DNA of 64,000 bases from Microbacterium sp. LWO13-1.2 (GTDB taxonomy: Bacteria; Actinomycetota; Actinomycetes; Actinomycetales; Microbacteriaceae), in contig NZ_CP151634.1 of the NCBI RefSeq assembly GCF_038397725.1, positions 992,001 through 1,056,000 of the forward strand, written 5' to 3'. The notes under the pieces are model-generated. The model did not search any database and had not been told where the DNA came from. It saw only the letters and a list, made by a program, of their open reading frames with translations. Each line of letters begins with the position of its first letter. Position 1 is the first letter of the stretch. Shown one piece after another: positions 1 through 8,562 of this stretch. The translations under genes and the position numbers were made by a program.

Positions 1-1
1 C

Positions 2-1126
2 GGTGATCGCGTCGGCCGCCGCAAGGTGCTGTTCTACACGATCCTCCTCATGGGCGCGGCGACCACGCTGATCGGCTTCCTGCCCACGTATGAGCAGGTC
101 GGCATCCTCGCTCCGATCCTCCTCGTGATCCTGCGTCTCGCTCAGGGCTTCGGCGCCGGTGCCGAGATCTCGGGCGCCGGAGTCATGCTGTCGGAGTACG
201 CGCCCGCCAACCGCCGTGGCGTCATCGCCTCGCTGGTCGCCCTCGGCACCAACTGCGGCACGCTGTTCGCCTCGGCGATCTGGGCGATCCTGCTCGCCGT
301 CATGCTCGAGAGCGATGTCATCGCCTGGGGCTGGCGCATCCCGTTCATCGGCAGCGCCGTCATCATGCTCTTCGCGCTGTGGGTGCGGTTCAACCTCAAG
401 GAGAGCCCGGTCTTCGAGGAGCGCAGCGACGTCGTCGACGGCAAGGCCCTTTCTCGCGACGAGGTCGTCAAGCTCGCCACCGAGACCAACGACATCCGCA
501 CGCTGGAGTCGCTCGAGCGCAAGCCGCTCAAGGCGATCATCGTCTCGTTCTTCCTGCGCTTCGGCCAGGCCGGAAACTCGGGCATGGTGCAGACCTACCT
601 CATCTCGTTCATCACGATCACCCTCGCGATGTCGAAGGAGGTCGGCCCCGAGGTCGTCATCGTCTCGTCACTGATCGGCTTCCTCACGATCCCGCTCATG
701 GGCCTTCTCGGCGACAAGTTCGGCCGTCGCCGGATGTACATCATCATGACGTCGCTGTCTCTCGTACTGATCGTGCCCACGCTCCTCATGATCAACACCG
801 CCGAGCTCGTCTGGGTCTTCGTCGGCTACGCGCTGATCCACAACATCTCGGTCCTCGGCCTGGCGTCGATGGAGAACATCTCGATCCCCGAGATCTTCGG
901 CGCCCGCAACCGCTACACGCTCACCGCCATGGTGCGCGAGATCGCGGCCATCATCGCCACCGGCGTCGGCCCGATCGTCGTCGCGGCGTGGGTCTCGGCG
1001 ACCACGGGCAGCATCGTCCCGGTCATGATCCTGATGGGCCTCTTCACGGCATCCGCTCTCGTGGCCGCCCTCTGGGCTCCCGAGTGGACGGGGCGCGATC
1101 TCACCGATCCGCGCGCCGCCATGTGA
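2..1126 (+). CDS. MFS transporter, metabolite:H+ symporter (MHS) type, 5'-truncated
   Basis: Partial gene; the start lies upstream of the window. The first visible residues, [12 protein letters not shown], are the MFS loop 2-3 signature. They are followed by about ten hydrophobic segments and a second half-signature, [10 protein letters not shown], near position 710. The long loop between halves and the [16 protein letters not shown] segment resemble the MHS (KgtP/ShiA/ProP-like) branch of proton symporters. It lies 73 bp upstream of a D-mannonate dehydratase gene on the same strand, so uptake of a sugar acid or related carboxylate is the likely job. The substrate is inferred from context only. 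Confidence 0.85.
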   Translation, partial: GDRVGRRKVLFYTILLMGAATTLIGFLPTYEQVGILAPILLVILRLAQGFGAGAEISGAGVMLSEYAPANRRGVIASLVALGTNCGTLFASAIWAILLAVMLESDVIAWGWRIPFIGSAVIMLFALWVRFNLKESPVFEERSDVVDGKALSRDEVVKLATETNDIRTLESLERKPLKAIIVSFFLRFGQAGNSGMVQTYLISFITITLAMSKEVGPEVVIVSSLIGFLTIPLMGLLGDKFGRRRMYIIMTSLSLVLIVPTLLMINTAELVWVFVGYALIHNISVLGLASMENISIPEIFGARNRYTLTAMVREIAAIIATGVGPIVVAAWVSATTGSIVPVMILMGLFTASALVAALWAPEWTGRDLTDPRAAM

Positions 1127-1199
1127 CCCACCGTCCCACCTGAGAACCCGGGGTGCGGCCGCCCGAACGGCCGCACCCCCACACCACGAGGAAAACGAC

Positions 1200-2426
1200 A
1201 TGACCATCGAGCTCGTCGACGTCAACATCACCAGCCCAGGACGCAACTTCGTCACGCTCAAGATCACGACCTCCGACGGGATCGTCGGCTGGGGTGACGC
1301 CACGCTCAACGGACGCGAGCTCGCCGTCGCCTCCTACCTCTCCGACCATGTCGCCTCGATGCTCATCGGCCGCGATGAGGACCGGATCGAAGACACCTGG
1401 CAGTACCTCTACCGCGGGCCGTACTGGCGTCGCGGCCCGGTCACGATGGCGGCGATCGCCGCGGTCGACATGGCTCTGTGGGACATCAAGGCCAAGAAGG
1501 CCGGGATGCCGCTGTACCAGCTGCTGGGCGGCGCCAGCCGCGAGGGCGTCCGCGTCTACGCGCACGCCTCCGGCACCGACTACGCGGCCCTGAAGAACGC
1601 GATCACCGGCTACGAGGAGCTCGGCTACACCGCCGTACGCGTGCAGACCGGCGTGCCCGGCCTCGGCCAGATCTACGGCGTCTCGTCGACCGGCCCTGGA
1701 GTGCGCTACGACTACGAACCGGCCAAGCGCTCGGGCGACCGCCCCAGCGAGGAGACGTGGGACACCCGCAACTACCTCAACCACATGCCGGGGATCTTCG
1801 CCCAGATCCGCGAGGACTTCGGCACCGACCTGCGCATCCTGCACGACGGACACCACCGGATGTCGCCGATCGAGGCCGCACGCTTCGCGAAGGACATCGA
1901 GCCGTACGATCTGTTCTGGCTCGAGGACTGCACGCCCGGCGAGGACCAGACCGCGCTGCGACTGGTGCGCCAGCACTCCACGACGCCGCTCGCGATCGGT
2001 GAGGTGTTCAACTCCGTCTTCGACTACCAGACCCTGATCACCGAGCGGCTCATCGACTACGTGCGCTCAGCCGTCACCCACACCGGTGGCATCACGGCGA
2101 TGAAGAAGCTGCTCGACTTCGCTGCGATCTACGGCATCAAGTCCGGCATCCACGGGCCGACCGACATCTCGCCGGTCGGCATGGCCGCGGCTCTGCACCT
2201 GGATCTCGCGATCCACAACTTCGGCATCCAGGAGTACATGCCGCACAACGAGAAGACGCTCGAGGTGTTCCAGACCTCGTTCACCTTCGACAAGGGCTTC
2301 CTGCACCCCGGTGACCAGCCCGGTCTCGGCGTGGAGCTCGATGAAGAAGCCGCGGCCGGACACGAGTACACGAAGGCGTACCTGCCGGTGAACCGTCTGC
2401 TCGACGGGACCGTGCATGACTGGTGA
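1200..2426 (+). CDS. manD: D-mannonate dehydratase, enolase superfamily (ManD/RspA type)
   Basis: 408 aa, typical ManD/RspA length. The family dehydrates D-mannonate to 2-keto-3-deoxy-D-gluconate in the cytosol using Mg2+. Visible signatures are the N-terminal capping domain (about 1-120) with [14 protein letters not shown], then a TIM barrel with [10 protein letters not shown] (metal-ligand Asp with the ManD-type His), the metal ligands in [11 protein letters not shown] and GEVFNS, and the C-terminal [13 protein letters not shown] containing a catalytic His. Start ATG at 1200 follows GAGGAAAACGAC. It overlaps the aldolase gene by 11 nt, implying translational coupling. Some members of this subgroup have low activity or act on D-gluconate, so substrate specificity is inferred from the linked eda and kdgK genes. 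Confidence 0.88.
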   Translation: MTIELVDVNITSPGRNFVTLKITTSDGIVGWGDATLNGRELAVASYLSDHVASMLIGRDEDRIEDTWQYLYRGPYWRRGPVTMAAIAAVDMALWDIKAKKAGMPLYQLLGGASREGVRVYAHASGTDYAALKNAITGYEELGYTAVRVQTGVPGLGQIYGVSSTGPGVRYDYEPAKRSGDRPSEETWDTRNYLNHMPGIFAQIREDFGTDLRILHDGHHRMSPIEAARFAKDIEPYDLFWLEDCTPGEDQTALRLVRQHSTTPLAIGEVFNSVFDYQTLITERLIDYVRSAVTHTGGITAMKKLLDFAAIYGIKSGIHGPTDISPVGMAAALHLDLAIHNFGIQEYMPHNEKTLEVFQTSFTFDKGFLHPGDQPGLGVELDEEAAAGHEYTKAYLPVNRLLDGTVHDW

Positions 2427-3045
2427 CCTCGGTCGGGTCGCGCTGCCCGATCGCACGGTCACCTCGCGCCTGATCGTCGTGGCGCGCGCACAGCGGGCGA
2501 CGGACTACGACGCCGTCCTCGACGTGCTCGTCGACGCCGGCATCCGCAGCGTCGAGCTCACGCTCACGACGCCTGGCACATTCGGGCATCTCCCCCGGCT
2601 GCTCGAACGATTCGGCGACGCGATCGATCTCGGCGTCGGTACCGTCACGAACACGGACGACCTGGCGCGCGCGATCGACGCCGGGGCTTCGACCGCGTTC
2701 GTCACGCAGGCGAAGGATGCCGGGGTGCCGATCGTTCCGGGCGGGCTGACGCCGACCGAACTGTTCGCCTCGTGGTCCGCCGGGGCGTCTGCGGTCAAGA
2801 TCTTCCCGGCCGGACAGGTCGGACCCTCTTATCTCAAGGATCTGCGCGGGCCCTTCCCCGACCTCGTCGCCGTGCCCTCCGGAGGCGTCGACCTTGCCGG
2901 CGCCGAGGCCTGGCTTCGCTCCGGCGCGGTCGCGGTGAGCGTCGGCGGCCCGCTGCTCGGCGATGCCTTCAACGGCAGCGATCTGCAGGCTCTGCGCGAG
3001 CGTGCCGCCGCGTTCGTCGAGGTCTGCGCTCGGAGCGCGGAGTGA
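2416..3045 (+). CDS. eda: 2-keto-3-deoxy-6-phosphogluconate (KDPG) aldolase
   Basis: 209 aa class I aldolase, the usual size. It cleaves KDPG into pyruvate and glyceraldehyde-3-phosphate. The active-site strand [10 protein letters not shown] carries the catalytic Glu, VGTVTNTDD follows, and the Schiff-base Lys lies in [16 protein letters not shown] and GGPLLGD form the phosphate-binding end. The start overlaps the end of the dehydratase gene, and its TGA stop overlaps the GTG start of the kinase gene (GTGA). The three enzymes therefore form one coupled unit that completes the lower branch of hexuronate or aldonate catabolism. Confidence 0.92.
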   Translation: MTGDLGRVALPDRTVTSRLIVVARAQRATDYDAVLDVLVDAGIRSVELTLTTPGTFGHLPRLLERFGDAIDLGVGTVTNTDDLARAIDAGASTAFVTQAKDAGVPIVPGGLTPTELFASWSAGASAVKIFPAGQVGPSYLKDLRGPFPDLVAVPSGGVDLAGAEAWLRSGAVAVSVGGPLLGDAFNGSDLQALRERAAAFVEVCARSAE

Positions 3046-3995
3046 TCTCTGCGTCCGTCGTCACCCTCGGCGAGACCATGGCGCTCGTGCGCACGACCGA
3101 GATCGGCTCGCTGCGTCATGCGAACTCCCTGGCCTTCGGCATCGGTGGCGCAGAGAGCAACGTCGCGATCGGTCTCGCCCGCCTCGGCGTCGCCACGTCG
3201 TGGCTCGGCCGCGTCGGAGACGACTCCCCCGGCGAACGGGTGGCGCGGGAGATCCGCGGCGAAGGCATCGACGTACGAGTGATCGTCGATCCGGATGCCG
3301 CCACCGGCCTGATGGTGAAGGAGCGCCCCTCGGCCGCATCCACCGCCGTGCACTATTACCGTGCGGGGTCGGCGGGGTCGCGACTGCATCCGGATGATCT
3401 TCCGGAGGGGTGGATCGAAGAGGCGTCGCTGCTGCACGTCACCGGCATCACTCCCCTGCTCTCCGACACGGCGCTGGCGACGTTGCACACGGCGATCGGC
3501 CGCGCGCGAGCCGCCGGCGCGATCGTGAGCTTCGACATCAACTACCGTTCGTCCCTGGCGAGCGCCGAGGCCGCTTCGCCCCTTCTGCGCGAGCTCGCCG
3601 AGCGCGCCGACATCGTCTTCGGCGGTGCCGAGGAGTTCGCGGTCCTGTACCCGGGGTCGTCAGCGGCGGATGCTGCCGCGAGGTTGCGGGATGCCGGATG
3701 CGCGACGACCGTGCTCAAGCAGGGCGCGGACGGCGCGACGGCGTTCTCGGGTGAGGCCGTCGTCGTGTCACCAGGATCCACGATCGACGTCGTCGACACC
3801 GTGGGTGCGGGCGATGCGTTCGTCGCCGGCTACCTGAGCGCGCTGCTCGACGGCCTCGATCTCGATGCGACGCTGCGGCGCGCGAACGCCTGCGGCGCGA
3901 TGGCGTGCCTAGTGCCTGGCGACTGGGAGGCCGCGCCGACGCTGCGCGAGCTCGAACGATTCCTCGACGGCGCCGGCGACCCCGTACGGCGCTGA
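3042..3995 (+). CDS. kdgK: 2-keto-3-deoxygluconate kinase, PfkB family
   Basis: 317 aa. It phosphorylates 2-keto-3-deoxygluconate to KDPG, linking the dehydratase to the aldolase. PfkB signatures are visible: the N-terminal GIGGAESNVAIGLARLG, and the C-terminal VDTVGAGDAFVAGYLSA with the catalytic Asp and anion hole. NYRSSL and GGAEEFAVL are typical of KDG kinases. The same frame stays open upstream to 2772, but that part is a shadow of eda. The GTG at 3042 overlapping the eda stop by four nucleotides is the natural start. Sugar specificity within the PfkB family is inferred from the operon. Confidence 0.9.
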   Translation: MISASVVTLGETMALVRTTEIGSLRHANSLAFGIGGAESNVAIGLARLGVATSWLGRVGDDSPGERVAREIRGEGIDVRVIVDPDAATGLMVKERPSAASTAVHYYRAGSAGSRLHPDDLPEGWIEEASLLHVTGITPLLSDTALATLHTAIGRARAAGAIVSFDINYRSSLASAEAASPLLRELAERADIVFGGAEEFAVLYPGSSAADAAARLRDAGCATTVLKQGADGATAFSGEAVVVSPGSTIDVVDTVGAGDAFVAGYLSALLDGLDLDATLRRANACGAMACLVPGDWEAAPTLRELERFLDGAGDPVRR

Positions 3996-4016
3996 TGACG
4001 TCGGGGCGGCCCGGCG

Positions 4017-4427
4017 TCAGTTGATGATCTCGGCGCGATCGTCGGCGTGCAGGGCGGCGAGTCGCTCTCTCCACGCGGCGAGTGCGTCGGGAGTGAGCCG
4101 CGTCCAGTCCGTGACCTCGCGCACGACGCGTAACGGCGCGCTGCTGCGGTACGACCGCGTCGGATTTCCGGGGAACTTCTTGTCGGTCACGTTCGGGTCG
4201 TTCTCGAACTCGCCGGTCGGCTCGACCTCGTAGACGCGCGGTTCACGGTCGCCGGGTGCGAGTTCGGCCGCGAGCCCCGCTCCATCGGGCAGAGCCGTGA
4301 AGTAGATGTGGTTCATCACGATCTCGGGCCGGTAGTTCGACCGGAAGCCGGCCGTCAACAGATCGCCGCGGCCGAGATCCGCCTTCGTGCCGTGAAAGAA
4401 CGGACCGTCATCCCGTGCATCGCTCAC
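4017..4427 (-). CDS. arr: NAD+:rifampin ADP-ribosyltransferase (Arr)
   Basis: 136 aa, full length for the Arr family. These enzymes inactivate rifamycins by ADP-ribosylation of the C23 hydroxyl. The diagnostic sequence is present: PFFHGTKADL (the active-site His region), NHIYFTAL (Tyr region), then FENDPNVTDKKFPGNPTRSY, the most conserved Arr segment with an Asp. It is convergent with kdgK, with 21 bp between the genes, and no mobile element borders it, so it looks like an intrinsic chromosomal copy. The recognition is strong; the phenotype is an inference from the family. Confidence 0.92.
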   Translation of the reverse strand: MSDARDDGPFFHGTKADLGRGDLLTAGFRSNYRPEIVMNHIYFTALPDGAGLAAELAPGDREPRVYEVEPTGEFENDPNVTDKKFPGNPTRSYRSSAPLRVVREVTDWTRLTPDALAAWRERLAALHADDRAEIIN

Positions 4428-4472
4428 CGGAACAGCCTATGACGATGACGGGCTGAGCCGAAGGGCTGTCCG

Positions 4473-4709
4473 TCACCGGGTTTCGTCTCTGAGGTCTCGC
4501 GGCTCGTCGTCGCTGGCGCCCTCCGGTTCGTCGCCCGGAGCGAGATCGCCCTGTCCGTCCTCGCCCAGCTCGGCGTCGAGCGGCTCCTCGCCCTGCGTCT
4601 CTGGCTGCTGCTGATCGGTCGGGAACGAGTCATCCGTGACGTCGTCGACCGGGGGAATGCCCGGCATCTCCGGCGGCAGGCTGTTCGCGAATGCGTCGAT
4701 GTTCGACAT
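4473..4709 (-). CDS. Small acidic protein of unknown function
   Basis: 78 aa, beginning MSNIDAFANSLPPEMPGIPP. It is rich in Asp, Glu, Pro and Gln with no hydrophobic segment, so it is probably a disordered cytoplasmic protein. The start at 4709 is chosen because AAGGAGCGC sits just upstream; a longer in-frame version to 4781 would lack a ribosome site. It lies between arr and the TetR gene on the same strand. No domain is recognised and no function is proposed. Confidence 0.65.
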   Translation of the reverse strand: MSNIDAFANSLPPEMPGIPPVDDVTDDSFPTDQQQPETQGEEPLDAELGEDGQGDLAPGDEPEGASDDEPRDLRDETR

Positions 4710-4790
4710 GGTGCGCTCCTTGGGTCGTGATCGAGCGTCCATCGTCCGTCCGATCCGCGGCGAGCGCAGGACGGTTGACAAGGGGGCGAT

Positions 4791-5393
4791 TCATCCCCGT
4801 TGCAGACCCCGCCAGAAGATATCGCCCGCGGTGTCGACGAGCACGTCGACCGGCACACCGTCCAGCAGACCCCCGGATGCGAGCGATGCGATGCCGTGGA
4901 ACGCCGAGAACGCGGCAAGCGCGATCCGGTGCGGATCCCCCGGCCCGATCGCTCCCACCTCCTGGGCTGCGACGACCACCCGAATGGTGAGTTCCATCGA
5001 CGCTTGGCCCGCGGCGAGGAGCTCCGCGCGAGCGTCAGGAGCGTGCTTCATCCCGAACATCAAGGAGAGAAGAGTGGGCTGGGCCAACGCGAAGGCGACA
5101 TACGCGCGGGCGAGGTCGTCGAACCTGCTGCGAGCTGCGGTCGGGGTCGTCGCATCACGGCGGGTCGCCTCTTCGAGTGCCGCCGCCAGACGGTGGAAGC
5201 CGTCTTCGGCGAGCGCGTCGAGCAGCGCCTGCTTGTCGCGGAAGTGCCGGCTCGGCGCGGCATGGCTGACCCCGGCTTGCCGGGCGAGCTGACGCAACGA
5301 CAGCGCGTCGACGCCGTCGTTCTCGATGCTGGATGCAGCGGCCTCAAGGAGGGTCCGGCGCAGATCGCCGTGATGGTAGGGCTGCGGGGGCAC
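4791..5393 (-). CDS. TetR/AcrR family transcriptional regulator
   Basis: 200 aa. The N-terminal HTH (about residues 8-55) is clear: RRTLLEAAASSIENDGVDAL, then LSLRQLARQAGVSHAAPSRHF and RDKQALLDALAEDGF. The remainder is an all-helical ligand-binding domain that resembles the WHG-type C-terminus. It starts with GTG at 5393 without an evident Shine-Dalgarno. A TAGACT hexamer at 5400-5405 on this strand would place the transcription start at or next to the GTG, so a leaderless message is possible. It is divergent from an SDR oxidoreductase, with a perfect 15-bp palindrome between them, suggesting it represses both genes. Confidence 0.9.
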   Translation of the reverse strand: MPPQPYHHGDLRRTLLEAAASSIENDGVDALSLRQLARQAGVSHAAPSRHFRDKQALLDALAEDGFHRLAAALEEATRRDATTPTAARSRFDDLARAYVAFALAQPTLLSLMFGMKHAPDARAELLAAGQASMELTIRVVVAAQEVGAIGPGDPHRIALAAFSAFHGIASLASGGLLDGVPVDVLVDTAGDIFWRGLQRG

Positions 5394-5412
5394 CCGACGA
5401 GTCTATCTCGAT

Positions 5413-5427
5413 GTTGTCATTGACAAC
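5413..5427. promoter_or_regulatory. Perfect palindrome GTTGTCATTGACAAC, probable TetR operator
   Basis: Seven-base arms around a single central base in the 98-bp interval between the divergent TetR and SDR genes. The right arm contains most of a TTGACA hexamer (5420-5425). Symmetry, position and overlap with a promoter element are what is expected of a TetR-family operator. Binding has not been shown. Confidence 0.7.
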
Positions 5428-5448
5428 AAGAGCGGATGCCGACACAAT
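5420..5448 (+). promoter_or_regulatory. Candidate sigma-70-type promoter of the SDR gene
   Basis: TTGACA (5420-5425), a 17-nt spacer and CACAAT (5443-5448). The -35 is a perfect consensus match and lies inside the palindrome, so a bound repressor would block it. Confidence 0.5.
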
Positions 5449-5491
5449 GATGTCACTGTCTACATTGCTGAATCGACTGAAGGACTGCACC

Positions 5492-6316
5492 ATGACGCTT
5501 GACCTCCGCGGGGGAACCGCACTCATCACCGGCGCGAGCTCAGGGCTCGGCGTCGAGTTCGCTCGACGGTTCGCCGCCCGCGGGTCTGATCTGGTGCTCG
5601 TCGCCCGTCGGGTCGACCGCCTCGAGAAGCTCGCCGCCGAACTGCGGGCCGCCACGCGCGTGAAGGTCGAGGTCGTTCCCGCCGACCTCGGCGTCACCGG
5701 TGCCGCGAGCGCCCTGCACGAAGAGCTCGACCGCCGCGGCATCCGCGTCACCTCGCTGGTCAACAACGCGGGGTTCGGCACCCACGGCGCGTTCGATGAG
5801 GCCGATCCGGAGCGGATGCTGAGCGAGATCCAGTTGAACGTGGCGACGCTCGTCGAACTGTCGCGTGCATTCATGCCGCAGCTGCTCGAAGGGCACGGGG
5901 CGCTCGTCACGGTCGCGAGCACCGCGGCGTACCAGCCGACACCCGGCATGGCCGTGTACGGCGCGACCAAGGCGTTCGTGCTGAGCTTCACCGAGGCGCT
6001 GTGGGCCGAGGCGCGAGGAACCGGGCTGCGCGTGCTCGCGGTGAGTCCTGGATCGACGAAGACGGAGTTCTTCGACGTCGTCGGCACCGACGATGCCTCC
6101 GTCGGCCGCCAGCAGACCGCGAGTCAGGTCATCGATGCGGCCTTCCACGAGCTCGACCGCGCGAACGGCGGGCCCAGCGTCATCTCCGGCCGCGTCAACC
6201 ACCTCACGGCCCTGGGCACGCGGTTGCTCTCGCGTCGCGCGCTGACGCAGACGAGTGCCCGCGTCCTGGGCGAGATCCGGATGTCGAAAAGGGCGCGGCG
6301 CGCGGACGCCAAGTAG
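5492..6316 (+). CDS. Short-chain dehydrogenase/reductase (SDR) family oxidoreductase
   Basis: 274 aa classical SDR. The cofactor motif TGASSGLG is at residues 11-18, an Arg-rich segment after beta-2 (VARRVDRLEKL) suggests NADP(H), VNNAGFGTHG is the NAG-type motif, and the catalytic residues appear as Ser in TVASTAAYQ and the YGATK pair. ATG at 5492 was chosen because it starts just before the nucleotide-binding fold; the open frame upstream crosses the regulatory region. The C-terminal tail is basic (RMSKRARRADAK). The substrate cannot be predicted; control by the divergent TetR regulator is likely. Confidence 0.88.
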   Translation: MTLDLRGGTALITGASSGLGVEFARRFAARGSDLVLVARRVDRLEKLAAELRAATRVKVEVVPADLGVTGAASALHEELDRRGIRVTSLVNNAGFGTHGAFDEADPERMLSEIQLNVATLVELSRAFMPQLLEGHGALVTVASTAAYQPTPGMAVYGATKAFVLSFTEALWAEARGTGLRVLAVSPGSTKTEFFDVVGTDDASVGRQQTASQVIDAAFHELDRANGGPSVISGRVNHLTALGTRLLSRRALTQTSARVLGEIRMSKRARRADAK

Positions 6317-6349
6317 CCTCGTCGGCGCTGCGCGACGGGCAGCGTCAGT

Positions 6350-6853
6350 TCAGGAAGAGCTCGGGGGAACGGGGCGCGACTCGTAACTGTTGCGCGCGGC
6401 GATGACGATCAGACTGCCGAGCGCCATGCCCACGGTGTTCGCGATGAGGTCGCTCACGTCGGTGACGCGACCGGGCAGGAAGAGCTGAGTCGCCTCGACA
6501 GCGACCGACATGGCGAAGCCGATCATGGCGAGCACGAGCCAGCTGGCGTGCCGGAACCAGAGTGCGGCCAGCATCCCGAAGGGCACGAACATCAGCAGGT
6601 TGGCGGCGACCTCGAAGTCGAGACTCGGGACGCTCAATGACAGAGAGAGGAAGGGGGAGATGGGCAGGACCGGAAAGGGCACGTTGCCGACGACGCGCTC
6701 GATGATCTCCCGGAAGGACCCGACCGCACCCTGCGGGCCGAGGGTGATTGTCGCGACGAGCGCTGTGTAGGCGATGGTCGCGGCCGCGAGCGGCACGCGC
6801 GACCGGGACGGGGCGGTTTCGTGCTCGGTTCTTTCGATTGTGAGAATGCTCAT
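6350..6853 (-). CDS. VanZ-like family membrane protein
   Basis: 167 aa with a short N-terminal tail followed by four to five hydrophobic helices. The VanZ-like core is visible: DFEVAANLLMFVPFGMLAAL, then SVAVEATQLFLPGRVTDVSDLIANTVGMALG, including the conserved E-x-x-Q and D-x-x-D-x-x-x-N pattern. The start at 6853 has AGGAGA six bases upstream and is preferred over a more distal ATG at 6931. VanZ itself confers low-level teicoplanin resistance, but most VanZ-like proteins are uncharacterised envelope proteins, so no resistance role is claimed. Confidence 0.82.
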   Translation of the reverse strand: MSILTIERTEHETAPSRSRVPLAAATIAYTALVATITLGPQGAVGSFREIIERVVGNVPFPVLPISPFLSLSLSVPSLDFEVAANLLMFVPFGMLAALWFRHASWLVLAMIGFAMSVAVEATQLFLPGRVTDVSDLIANTVGMALGSLIVIAARNSYESRPVPPSSS

Positions 6854-6980
6854 CGTCTCTCCTGGGCTGGTTGAGGTGATTCCTTCCATCTGACCGGGAC
6901 GCATGTTGCCCTGGCGTCTGCGTTTTTCCATACGTTCCGCATATGTCGATGCCCGCCTTGGCGGCCTTCCCGCACACAGA

Positions 6981-7018
6981 AAGAGCCCCTGACCGGGAAA
7001 CCCAGGTCAGGGGCTCTT
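6981..7018 (-). terminator. Rho-independent terminator after tRNA-Leu
   Basis: A 14-bp perfect stem (arms 6981-6994 and 7005-7018) with a 10-nt loop, beginning AAGAGCCCCTGACC. It lies immediately downstream of the leftward tRNA-Leu gene; on that strand a short T-rich stretch follows. Confidence 0.8.
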
Positions 7019-7028
7019 CTTCTCGCTG

Positions 7029-7111
7029 TGCGCGAGGGGGGACTTGAACCCCCACGTCCATAAGGACACTGGCACCTGAAGCCAGCGCGTCTACCATTCC
7101 GCCACTCGCGC
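7029..7111 (-). tRNA. tRNA-Leu (anticodon CAG)
   Basis: 83-nt class II tRNA read on the minus strand. The acceptor stem GCGCGAG pairs with CTCGCGC, followed by discriminator A. The D-arm starts TGGCGGAATGG, the anticodon loop reads CTTCAGG, a long variable arm follows, and the T-arm has GGTTCAAGTCC. CCA is not encoded. Confidence 0.96.
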
Positions 7112-7308
7112 GAGTGTCTCGCTCCGAAGAACTCAACTTCACGACAATATCACGCGATTCCGCGCTCGCCCAACGCGCGCGGACCCCTGACGCGGCGGCG
7201 AGACGCACCGTGAATGCTGTTCTCACGGTGTTCACGCCGTCACGAGAGGCGTTCACCCAGGACACCTGGCTACGATGTCCCTACCGGTCGGCATGCCAGA
7301 GGAGCCCA

Positions 7309-8025
7309 GTGGGACTACTTGACAGCTTTGAGAAGGGTCTCGAGCGCGCTGTGAACAGCGCGTTCGCGAAGACCTTCCGCAGCGGCATCCAGCCAGTGGA
7401 GATCGCTTCGGCCCTTCGGCGTGAGGCCGACACCAAGGCAGCGGTCGTCAGCCGCGACCGCATCATCGCGCCGAACAACTATGTGGTGCGCCTGAGCAGC
7501 GACGACGCCGAACGGATGCGGGGACTCGGCCGCGCCCTGACCGACGAACTGCACGCGCTGCTGAGCAAGCACGCCACCTCCCAGGGATACAGCTTCGCCG
7601 GCGCCCTCTCGATCAACCTCGAACCCGATGAGAAGGTCGCGACCGGCACCGTCCGCGTGACCTCCGGCACCGTCGAGGGCCGGGTCAGCTGGCAGGCGGT
7701 CATCGACGTCGACGGACGCCGCCACTCCCTCAACAAGGCGCGCACCGTGATCGGCCGCGGCACCGACGCGGAGATCACCATCGCCGACGCCGGATCCAGC
7801 CGCAAGCACGCCGAAGTCCTCTGGGACGGCGAGCGCGCCATGATGCGCGACCTCGGATCCACCAACGGCACGAAGGTGAACGGTCAGAAGGTGCGCGAGG
7901 CCGCACTGCCCACCGACACCACCATCACCATCGGCCGCACCGACCTCGTCTTCCGCATCGTCCCGATCGCGGCGCCCTCCCGCCCGATGGATGACTCGAC
8001 CCGCGCGTTCGGGGTGATGCCGTGA
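7309..8025 (+). CDS. fhaA: DUF3662 and FHA domain protein (FhaA-like)
   Basis: 238 aa. The N-terminal DUF3662 region (about 1-120) begins MGLLDSFEKGLERAVN and contains IQPVEIASALRREAD. The C-terminal FHA domain (about 140-228) shows the phosphothreonine-binding residues in IGRGTDAE, SSRKHAEV and LGSTNGTKVNG. Mycobacterial FhaA is about 530 aa with a long linker; that linker is almost absent here. In mycobacteria FhaA binds phosphorylated MurJ pseudokinase partners and PbpA-stage factors. GTG at 7309 follows AGAGGAG. It is the first gene of the fha-pstP-rodA-pbpA-pknAB operon and overlaps fhaB by four nucleotides. Confidence 0.9.
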   Translation: MGLLDSFEKGLERAVNSAFAKTFRSGIQPVEIASALRREADTKAAVVSRDRIIAPNNYVVRLSSDDAERMRGLGRALTDELHALLSKHATSQGYSFAGALSINLEPDEKVATGTVRVTSGTVEGRVSWQAVIDVDGRRHSLNKARTVIGRGTDAEITIADAGSSRKHAEVLWDGERAMMRDLGSTNGTKVNGQKVREAALPTDTTITIGRTDLVFRIVPIAAPSRPMDDSTRAFGVMP

Positions 8026-8555
8026 GTACTCCGAGTGAACTGGTCCTCCTCCTGCTGCGCGTGGGTTTCCTCGTGCTGCTGTGGTTCTTCGTGTTCGGCG
8101 TCGTCTATTCGCTGCGGGCCGATCTGTTCGGCGTGCGCGTGCGCAAGCTTCCCGCCGACGGCGCGGCGGCTGCACCATCCGCCGCGGCGGCACCCATCTC
8201 GAAGCCCGCCGCGACGAAACCGGCATCCGCGAAGCCCAGCACGGGGCCTGCGACCATCGCGACCGCCAAGAGGCTCGTGATCACCTCGGGACCCAAGGCG
8301 GGTCTCGAACTCCCCCTCGGCACCGAGGCCATGACGATCGGCCGCTCGAGCGAGTCGGCCCTCGTCATCCGCGACGACTACACCTCGAGTCATCATGCGC
8401 GTCTGATGCTGCGCGGCGACGCCTGGGTCATCCAGGACCTCGACTCCACCAACGGCACCTTCTTCGCCGGCAAGCGGGTCACCGGTTCGCCCGTCGCGCT
8501 CACCCTCGGCACGCCCGTCAAGGTGGGCGCCACGACTTTCGAGCTGCGAGCCTGA
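8022..8555 (+). CDS. fhaB: FHA domain membrane protein (FhaB/FipA-like)
   Basis: 177 aa. A single N-terminal membrane helix (about 5-30, LVLLLLRVGFLVLLWFFVF) is followed by an Ala/Pro-rich linker and an FHA domain (about 85-175) with IGRSSESALVI, YTSSHHARL and LDSTNGTFFAGKRV. This matches the short FhaB/FipA proteins of Actinobacteria, which are phosphorylated by PknA/PknB and recruit division proteins. GTG at 8022 overlaps the fhaA stop (GTGA), and the gene is followed after 7 nt by the cognate phosphatase. Confidence 0.9.
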   Translation: MSTPSELVLLLLRVGFLVLLWFFVFGVVYSLRADLFGVRVRKLPADGAAAAPSAAAAPISKPAATKPASAKPSTGPATIATAKRLVITSGPKAGLELPLGTEAMTIGRSSESALVIRDDYTSSHHARLMLRGDAWVIQDLDSTNGTFFAGKRVTGSPVALTLGTPVKVGATTFELRA

Positions 8556-8562
8556 CGCCGGC

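Noticed and set aside
2772..3041. N-terminal extension of the KDG kinase frame
   Set aside because: It overlaps the conserved part of eda, is Arg-rich low-quality sequence, and the GTG at 3042 matches the PfkB N-terminus.
6350..6853. Glycopeptide resistance locus suggested by the VanZ-like protein
   Set aside because: No vanHAX or vanRS genes are nearby and VanZ-like proteins are widespread in susceptible species.
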